Shown here in pieces: positions 57,613 through 64,000 of a stretch of DNA of 64,000 nt. Each line of letters starts with the position of its first letter. The first letter of the stretch is position 1. Position numbers and translations under genes: made by a program. A model generated the notes under the pieces. That model was not told where the DNA came from. It was given only the letters and a program-made list of their open reading frames with translations, and made no database searches. Source of the DNA: Ophthalmolycus amberensis (taxonomy: Eukaryota > Chordata > Actinopteri > Perciformes > Zoarcidae); NCBI GenBank assembly GCA_024529925.1, contig JAFEUB010000298.1:100001-164000 (forward strand). The letters are read 5' to 3'.

Positions 57613-58315
57613 ATATAACATACATTACATACATATTGTTAGTAATAATTAACATTATCAACATTATTACTTCAATCAAAATAGTTTCATTTTCTGTCAA
57701 CAGACAGAATAATGAACAGATGGTTTTAGCTACAATTATATATTTTAATTGTATGTATATATATCAATATATCATTAAGTATAATATACTTTATAACGAA
57801 ACATCATGAACTCGTCGTATGTTTGTTTGTGTAAACATCTTTATAAGTAAAGTAGCTAAAGATAAGTATATTAATAAATAAATGTAGTAGAAGATGGCAT
57901 GAAAAGAAAATACTCAAGTAAAGTAGAAGTACCTCATATTTTACCTGAAGTACTTCAGGAACATGAATTACAGTATTTTACCACATTCTATCATTCTTTA
58001 GATTAATATTGTTTACTGATTTGACTTCTTTTAAAGTTAGTCTTTGTACAAAACGTTCTCTTAGTGAAACAAAAACAGGAACATTAGAAGAAGAAATCAC
58101 TGATTCATAAAACTCAAAGTTCTCCACTTCATATCTTCATAGCTTCATATTTTCATATCTTCATATCCATGTGTTGAAGCCAGAAAGCATTTAAACTGCT
58201 GAAAACCTTCCAGTTGAAACGTGGAACAGTTAGAAGCTAAACTGTTTCATCTGAAGAAGCTAAGAGCTGAATCACAACGCAGGAAAAGATGGAAGCCAAA
58301 CAATGTTACCGTCAA
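57613..58315. other. AT-rich intergenic sequence
   Basis: No gene or mobile element recognised. Confidence 0.5.
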
Positions 58316-58533
58316 AGTAGTAGTAGTAAAAGTAGGAGTAGTAGTAAAAGTAGGAGTAGTAGTAAAAGTAGGAGTAGTAGTAAAAGTAGGAGTAGTAGTA
58401 AAAGTAGGAGTAGTGGTAAAAGTAGGAGTAGTAGTAAAAGTAGGAGTAGTAGTAAAAGTAGGAGTAGTGGTAAAAGTAGGAGTAGTAGTAAAAGTAGGAG
58501 TAGTAGTAAAAGTAGGAGTAGTAGTAATAGTTG
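58316..58533. repeat. 15-bp AGTAGTAAAAGTAGG minisatellite, about 14 copies
   Basis: Nearly perfect AGTAGTAAAAGTAGG units with rare AGTGGTAAAAGTAGG variants. Because 15 is a multiple of 3, four frames remain open (SSSKSR, VVVKVG and others). None is a gene. Confidence 0.95.
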
Positions 58534-58804
58534 TAGTAGTAATCATAGTGGTAGTTGATGATTTTCTCAATAGAGATCACATTCAAAAAATAAGTTGATG
58601 TGTTAGAAACATGAAGAGTCATATCCTTCAGGACAGGGGTCTTCAAACTGACAGAGATGGAGCAGGGACCCCCGACTATATATATTGTATAAAATAGTGT
58701 TTTATATTAAACTGGGCCTAGTGCCATGAATAAACATACCTCTTCATTGTGCATTCAATACTAAGCTATTCAATAACACACAGGTTCATGTTTAATTGTC
58801 TAAT

Positions 58805-59381
58805 CTGAAGCCCGGCACGAGAGGACCTGGTCATGGCCTTCGCTCTGACTTTGCCGCCTCCCTTTCTTTTTTTTAAACGTTATTTAATTTATATCAGATC
58901 TACAGTTTCCACAAATACATACATGATTCACAAGTACACAGACATAAACACACAAAGACAGATACAAGAAAAGTGCTGTGTGCTCCAACAGATGCCACGG
59001 GAGGGACCGGCTCTTATCAATAGTTCTTCTCCTCCTGAGTTCAGTGACGACATGTTTCACCACCATGTTGCCGTCCATTACAGTCTGCTTTATTACCATT
59101 ATACATCTGGTTTTCCATATTTTGAAACATGTGATGCTGACAATGAGCTGGTAAAGTTCTCTTTGTTTAACAGACATCTTCTCATCAAACAGAGCAAACA
59201 TCACAGATTTATAGTTCACATTGAAGACTAGGCCGAGGCCTTGAAGTGAGGCCCAGACCTGTAGCAGTCTATGAACAGGTGACTTTGTGTTTCGTCCTCG
59301 TTACAATGCATCATGGGACATTTTTTCGTAGTGACACAGCTCCATGACACAGACGCCGCCTCCCTTTCCTCTTCCAGACAT
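58805..59381 (-). pseudogene. Histone H2A 5' fragment, interrupted by a LINE
   Basis: The ATG is at 59379-59381, and nine codons (MSGRGKGGG) run to 59355. The frame then resumes at 58852 with KVRAKAMTRSSRAGLQ, ending at 58805, where homology to H2A (AKTRSSRAGLQFPVGR) stops. So only the first 25 codons survive and they are split by the insertion at 58867-59354. Met replaces the usual Lys in AKAKTRSS. No stem-loop follows. The first nine codons alone resemble H4, but the continuation shows H2A. Confidence 0.85.
58867..59354 (-). mobile_element. 5'-truncated non-LTR retrotransposon (L1/Tx1-like) in H2A
   Basis: 488 bp flanked by a perfect 14-bp duplication GCCGCCTCCCTTTC at 58853-58866 and 59355-59368. 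On the minus strand it encodes a C-terminal ORF2-like tail (VSITCFKIWKTRC, VVKHVVTELRRRRTID), then a 3' UTR and a short poly(A) tail next to the left duplication. Truncation, A-tail and target duplication show target-primed reverse transcription. The clade is tentative. Confidence 0.85.
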
Positions 59382-59600
59382 TTTGTAGTTTCGGTTATTT
59401 CTTTGTAAACTAAGAGAGAAATGTGTCCTCTTAGCGGAGGATCCGGTTATACATAAGAACCAAGCTGCTCTCTGATTGGTCAACAAGAGCGTGTCTATGA
59501 TTGTCCAATCAGAGAAGAGTACATCAAGATCGTGTATTTAAAAAGAGGCTTCCGCTTTATACTGCTCCTTCGCAATAAAACCTGATGTATTAAACCGGAA
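59382..59600. promoter_or_regulatory. Remnant divergent histone promoter
   Basis: Between the H2A start (minus strand) and 59600 lie two inverted CCAAT boxes, GATTGGTCAAC at about 59475 and CCAATCAGAG at about 59505. A TATTTAAA TATA box on the + strand is at 59535-59542. This is the layout of a divergent H2A-H2B promoter, but no H2B coding sequence follows on the + strand. Confidence 0.55.
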
Positions 59601-60170
59601 TTTAATGAAATCAATCACATTTTGTGCATCTTGATTAGTATTCTGTAAATTGCCTTTGTGTTTTTATATAGTTTGATAATAAAAACACAGACTTCTGGAG
59701 TTATTGAAGTATCCACATCCTCTCCTCTTTCATTATCATCTGAAATCACAATAAAACAGAGTTCCATTGTGTTTTTGTTTGTTTGCTTTAAAGAGTAGGA
59801 TTAGTGGACAACAATGACACCTGTGATAAAGATGTAAACAGCTAAATCCATTTTAATCCAGTGGAAGTAAAGATAATAATGCGTATAAACTATGTGCAAT
59901 GTGAAAATGTATCTCTGAAGAGTCAGAGAAAAGAAAAGTATGAATGAATTACCATTAACTTTACTTCTCCTTTAATTCATACTTTAGCAGATTTAATAAT
60001 AAATGTATTTATAGAGCACCTTTAAAAACGGAGTTTACAAAGTGCTTTGACAGACAAAGCAGCAAACAGCTCAGTGAGACAGTCCATACGATAAACATCA
60101 AAAATGTAATAAAAATAATTTAGTAAAAACAAATAAAGATATTAATACGTATAAATTGAATGTGCAATGT

Positions 60171-60229
<59 letters not shown>

Positions 60230-60356
60230 TACATATATATATATATATATAAATATACATATATATATATAAATATACATATATATATATATATAAATAT
60301 ACATATATATATATAAATATACATATATATATATAAATATACATATATATATATAA

Positions 60357-60402
<46 letters not shown>

Positions 60403-61013
60403 AGATGGATCATTAGAGAAGAGACAATCTAATCCAATAACGATGTGTTTTGTGATTTAAAGGTTCAAAGACAGGATTCTGAATGTTAATGTCTCTTAGG
60501 ATCGATCGGCTCTGCGGCGTTCGGTTTTACCAAATGTATTAAAATGTAATTGAATTAGACTTTCCTCAGACGGTTTATAAATCACATTCTGTGTGCTGCT
60601 CACTCAAATAGTAATACAATAATCTATTATAGGAATGATGTTTCATCTCTTAGATGGTTATGTATTGAAGACATGTAGTGACATTCTGAAGGGCTCTGAC
60701 TCAATTTAAAATGTATGTAAAACCAAATGTGATGCTCTATAATTGTTGGTGTGACTCTTAAAAGAGCAGTTTGTTTGTCAGCTGGTATATTTAATATATT
60801 GAACAAAACCCCGGATGAGTTGTGTATGAAACAATACACTATATCCTACCCCACACCAAATTATATTTTATATGTAATTAATAAAATCTGATTCAAGAAG
60901 ATGAACTAGATGTGTCGATATATTATCGATATTAAGTGTTGTAGAGTAGAATATGTAGTTATAAAATGTTCAACACGTGTTTCTAGGACCTCAGCTCTCA
61001 GATGCGGGTGTGT
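59601..61013. other. AT-rich spacer with (TA)n array
   Basis: 60000-60070 is a common fish repeat (GAGCACCTTTAAAAACGG, CAAAGTGCTTTGACAGAC). 60172-60398 is a (TA)n array with a recurring TATAAATATACATA unit of about 20 bp. No gene is recognised. Confidence 0.6.
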
Positions 61014-61029
61014 GGCTCTTAAAAGAGCC
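61014..61029 (-). terminator. Histone H3 mRNA 3' stem-loop
   Basis: GGCTCTTTTAAGAGCC on the minus strand: six-base stem, four-base loop, the canonical replication-dependent histone 3' end bound by SLBP. It lies 28 bp after the original H3 stop codon. Confidence 0.92.
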
Positions 61030-61057
61030 GTTGGTGGGTGAGTGGAGTCGGGTTAGT

Positions 61058-61469
61058 TTAAGCCCTCTCTCCGCGGATGCGGCGGGCCAGCTGGATGTCT
61101 TTGGGCATGATGGTGACCCTCTTAGGCGTGGATCGCGCACAGGTTGGTGTCCTCGAACAGACCGACCAGGTAAGCCTCGCTGGACTCCTGCAGAGCCATG
61201 ACGGCGGAGCTCTGGAAGCGCAGGTCGGTCTTGAAGTCCTGAGCGATCTCCCGCACCAGGCGCTGGAAGGGCAGCTTGCGGATCAGCAGCTCGGTGGACT
61301 TCTGGTAGCGACGGATCTCCCTCAGAGCCACGGTACCGGGCCTGTAACGGTGGGGCTTCTTCACTCCGCCGGTGGCCGGGGCGCTCTTACGGGCAGCTTT
61401 GGTCGCCAGCTGCTTCCTGGGAGCTTTTCCTCCGGTGGACTTACGGGCGGTCTGCTTGGTTCTGGCCAT
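61058..61469 (-). pseudogene. Histone H3.2-like with one-base insertion (premature stop)
   Basis: Core nucleosome protein. ATG at 61467-61469. The frame matches H3.2 from ARTKQTARKS through EDTNLCAIHA, then a T inserted after GCC turns AAG AGG into TAA GAGG, a stop at 61122-61124. Skipping that base, the rest (RVTIMPKDIQLARRIRGERA) continues to the normal stop at 61058-61060. The total is 412 bp, one more than the canonical 411. The SAVM motif marks the replication-dependent type. Ala95 is Ser. The protein would lack residues 115-135, including part of the last helix needed for the H3-H3 four-helix bundle. TATA-like TTTATAAAG at 61537-61545 and CCAAT boxes at about 61575 and 61614 remain. Assembly error is a real alternative. 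Confidence 0.88.
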
Positions 61470-61559
61470 TGTAGTTCGTCAGTCTGTTCCGTGTTCACAG
61501 ATCAACTAGGAATGCTGTGTGAGCGGGAACAGCGGCTTTATAAAGGAGCTGCCGGAGTC

Positions 61560-62296
61560 AGAGCGGCGCTGATTGGTCCACACCGGTGGACACGTGCACT
61601 GGAGCTGAGCTGCTATTGGACTAAAGGAACTCAAAGTAAACCACTCTCACAGCGGCGGGAAAACTATTTTTATTTTAACAGTATCAATAATAAGATTACT
61701 TTGTTCTGCCATTTGAAGTAAAATCAAGTTTTAACTATTTCCGAGGTCCCATAGAGAATGAATGAAGCGTTCGAACCTTCAAATTGTTTTTATTTTCTAA
61801 CTGTATTTCATTTAATCTTAAATGGCAACTTGCTATTATAAGTACAAAACAAACAAGTCACACAACCATTTGACATAAACTGATTTAATGTGTCATCGGT
61901 AGAGAAATATTGATTATTCGTAAACATACTTATAATATAGAACTGTATTATTATTAAAAACATTAGTGTTGCAGCTGCTCAGAGCTTATTTATTTTACAC
62001 AGTAATAATGTATTTTATGATGACCTGCAAAGTATCAATATACTTATATTAATAACAAACATTTTATAAAATATAGTACATTTAAAGATACAAATACTCC
62101 ATTTTAAAATAATTATTCTAAATTAGTTGTTTAGATTCAATGACTTTCATGTCAGCATATTTAAATTCCTTAAAAATATAATAAAAGTAGTTGAGGACTA
62201 TATTTATTACATTATAAATGCGAATTTCTCCTGATTTAAGATGTATTTCATAGTGATCAGTGTATGAGGGACAAGCTCTCCAGGAGACCGTGTGGT
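61560..62296. other. Spacer between H3 and H1
   Basis: AT-rich spacer beyond the H3 promoter. No other histone gene or element is recognised. Confidence 0.55.
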
Positions 62297-62312
62297 GGCT
62301 CTTGAAAGAGCC
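62297..62312 (-). terminator. Histone H1 mRNA 3' stem-loop
   Basis: GGCTCTTTCAAGAGCC on the minus strand, 34 bp after the H1 stop codon; the standard 3' end of a replication-dependent histone mRNA. Confidence 0.92.
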
Positions 62313-62345
62313 GTTTGGTGCAGTAGTGCTGGAAACTGAGCTGCT

Positions 62346-62942
62346 TCACTTCTTCGCTGCAGCCCTCTTGGTCGGAGTCCTCTTCCTGGGTTTCGGCTTG
62401 GCCGACTTTCTGGGAGAAGCCTTCTTGGGAGCAGCTTTTTTAGGGCTAGCCTTCTTGGCTGAGGTCTTCTTCGCTGCCGGCTTCTTAGCGACCTTCTTCG
62501 GGGACTTCCTCACCGCTTTCTTAACCGGCCGTTTCTTCACAGGTGTCCTCTTGACAGCGGCGGGTTTGGCGGCTTTGACGCTTTTCTTCACCGCTTTCTT
62601 CGCCGGTTTGGCAGTTTTGGGCGCCGCCTTGGCGAGCTTGAAGGAGCCAGAGGCCCCTGAGCCTGACGCCTGGGTCAGAGTTCCGTTGGTCACCAGCTTA
62701 TTCACCGCGGTGATAATGCGACCCCTGGACTTGGCCACATCGACGCCTTTGTCGGCCAGCACCTTCTTGATGCCCGGTAGAGAGACGCCTTTCCGCCCGC
62801 TGGAGTCGGTCACGGCGGAGATAATCAGCGTCTGGAGGGGTGGTACAGCTTTAGAGGGGCGAGCCGCTCTCCTCTTCGGGGATCTGGCGGCCTTTGTGGC
62901 TCTCGCCGGCGACGGTGGCGCTGCTGGAAGTTCTTCTGCCAT
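62346..62942 (-). CDS. Linker histone H1
   Basis: Binds linker DNA at the nucleosome entry/exit and compacts chromatin. 198 aa. The start chosen is the ATG at 62940-62942 giving MAEELPAAPPSPARATKAAR, the usual H1 N-terminus, rather than an upstream Met at 63023. The globular winged-helix domain spans about residues 34-105 (IISAVTDSSGRKGVSLPGIK through GASGSFKL). The rest is a Lys/Ala/Pro tail with SPKK, TPVKK and SPRK phosphorylation-type motifs. The globular domain differs from common fish H1 (ALKKAL and LAIKSLV positions are changed to GIKKVL and TAVNKLV), so this may be a divergent paralogue. A TATAA box lies near 63012 and the 3' stem-loop is intact. Confidence 0.93.
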   Translation of the reverse strand: MAEELPAAPPSPARATKAARSPKRRAARPSKAVPPLQTLIISAVTDSSGRKGVSLPGIKKVLADKGVDVAKSRGRIITAVNKLVTNGTLTQASGSGASGSFKLAKAAPKTAKPAKKAVKKSVKAAKPAAVKRTPVKKRPVKKAVRKSPKKVAKKPAAKKTSAKKASPKKAAPKKASPRKSAKPKPRKRTPTKRAAAKK

Positions 62943-63023
62943 CTCTGCGTGTCCGTGTGGTTCTACTGTGTTGGTCTGAAGGTGACCAGGCTGACGGCAG
63001 GAGGCGGGTCTTATAAAGTGCAT

Positions 63024-64000
63024 GAGAACCGTGGAGAGTCAACTGTCCCAGCCGCTCCACCGTCCTGCTGAGAACATGGCGACACTTTGTGTTTTCTCTT
63101 CCACCGTTTTGGGGATTAAACTCACACAAGAAGCGAGAGGACAGTTTCACCTTCAGACCGAGCTCGTGTTCGGCCACGAGGACTCGTTTATTTTACCCCA
63201 GGAGGCTTCAAACCTCTCGGATACGCGGTCAATTGGTTCAACTCGCAGAGAGTTTCCGTAACATTTCTCCTCTAAAAAAGTCTAAAAGTGGTTCTTGTGA
63301 AAAGTGACCATGGTGTTCCGGTTACCGGAGACAGGCGTGGAGACGTTAACACGGGAGTCCCCGCGGTAACGTGGTTTATTCGGTCAGAACCAGAGCAGTT
63401 CTCGGTGGTAGTAAACACAGGTGTGTGTTTGGGTGGTTACCCGTCTCAGGTAGAGCCGCTGGCATCGATCTCACGTCATCATTTAGAATAATAACGTCAC
63501 TTTGGATTGTTTGACACATTCTGTTAATAAATGGACAAAATGAATCTAATATTTCAGAAGTAAACGTGGAATAAAATCATATTTTCTCTTTAGACACCAG
63601 CTTCTGTTTGTTGTATTTTACTTCTAATCTACATTTTGTTACAATTAAAAGGTATTTTTAATAAAATATACATATTATACTGAGTGTCATTTAATGAAAG
63701 TGAAGATCACATTTTATTATTATTGAGGGTTGGTGTCAGAAAGCGGATTCAGGTTTATTGTCAAGTTGTTAACACATAAAATTTGAAAAACAAAACCAAC
63801 ATCTGTAATATAAATCCTCTTTGTAACAAAGAAGCTTTTAAGTTGATGTGGTTTTAATTTACTGTGAAATATCTTCATCCTCTTTTAGTTTACTATTATT
63901 ATACTAATAGTTATAAACTAAAAGAGGATATACATATATTAACTCTTTTCATGGTGACTGAGTCAGTTTCAATATATATATATATATATATATATAAAAC
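63024..64000. other. H1 upstream flank, no gene seen
   Basis: 63022-63480 has short open frames on both strands with no recognisable domain. The rest is AT-rich and ends in (TA)n at 63972-63996. Confidence 0.5.

Noticed and set aside
58620..58700. CAGGGGTCTTCAAACT as a hAT terminal repeat
   Set aside because: Resembles a Charlie-type end, but I found no matching opposite end or 8-bp duplication.
59301..59486. MSGRGKGG start read as histone H4
   Set aside because: Past the LINE insertion the frame continues KVRAKAMTRSSRAGLQ, which is H2A.
62260..62979. 239-codon forward frame opposite H1
   Set aside because: Antisense shadow of the Lys/Ala-rich H1 gene; Leu/Phe/Ala repeats mirror the tail.

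Overview
The window is vertebrate nuclear DNA and almost certainly teleost. It has split genes with GT-AG introns, no operons, a compact insulin gene with teleost-type sequence, fish-type LINE, hAT and endogenous-retrovirus remnants, and a very heavy load of micro- and minisatellites. A percomorph-like fish is my inference; the species cannot be read from the sequence.

Layout. (1) 328-22178, + strand: the 3' half of an AMPA glutamate receptor gene, gria1-like. Eleven coding exons cover part of S1, the pore (M1, M2 with an unedited Gln at the Q/R site, M3), S2, the mutually exclusive flop and flip exons, M4 and a Gly-rich C-tail. The amino-terminal domain lies to the left of the window. The introns hold a 2.03 kb pure purine tract, an octamer array inside a hAT element, and 35-, 33- and 45-bp minisatellites. 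(2) 22179-29606: 3' flank with a 3.1 kb, 49-bp-unit minisatellite and dispersed repeats. (3) 29615-40477: a nested transposon complex with target-site duplications at most levels. A 2.7 kb hAT (BED-finger transposase pseudogene) was entered by a 4.75 kb endogenous retrovirus and apparently by a 3.4 kb segment with gene-like exons. That segment in turn contains an 842-bp hAT MITE. (4) 40478-44060: a 61-bp minisatellite abutting the hAT, then a 33-bp minisatellite split by a solo-LTR-like insertion that itself carries a Harbinger-like element with 37-bp perfect terminal inverted repeats. (5) 46689-52678, - strand: complete nipal4-like Mg2+ transporter gene, ten coding exons, 421 aa. (6) 53466-56138, - strand: preproinsulin gene with TATA box, non-coding exon 1, two coding exons, and a 41-bp VNTR filling the second intron. 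(7) 58805-63020, - strand: remains of a replication-dependent histone cluster. It holds an H2A 5' fragment broken by a 5'-truncated LINE, an H3 gene with a one-base insertion that removes the last 21 residues, and an intact H1. H3 and H1 keep their 3' stem-loops.

The genes are not functionally coupled: a synaptic channel, an Mg2+ transporter, a hormone and chromatin proteins are simply neighbours. The most interesting material is structural: layered transposon insertions that can be ordered in time, large tandem arrays placed within tens of bases of splice sites, and histone genes caught in the act of decay. I did not find a convincing new multi-gene biological system. The 3.4 kb exon-bearing insert inside the hAT is the best candidate for something not fully described.
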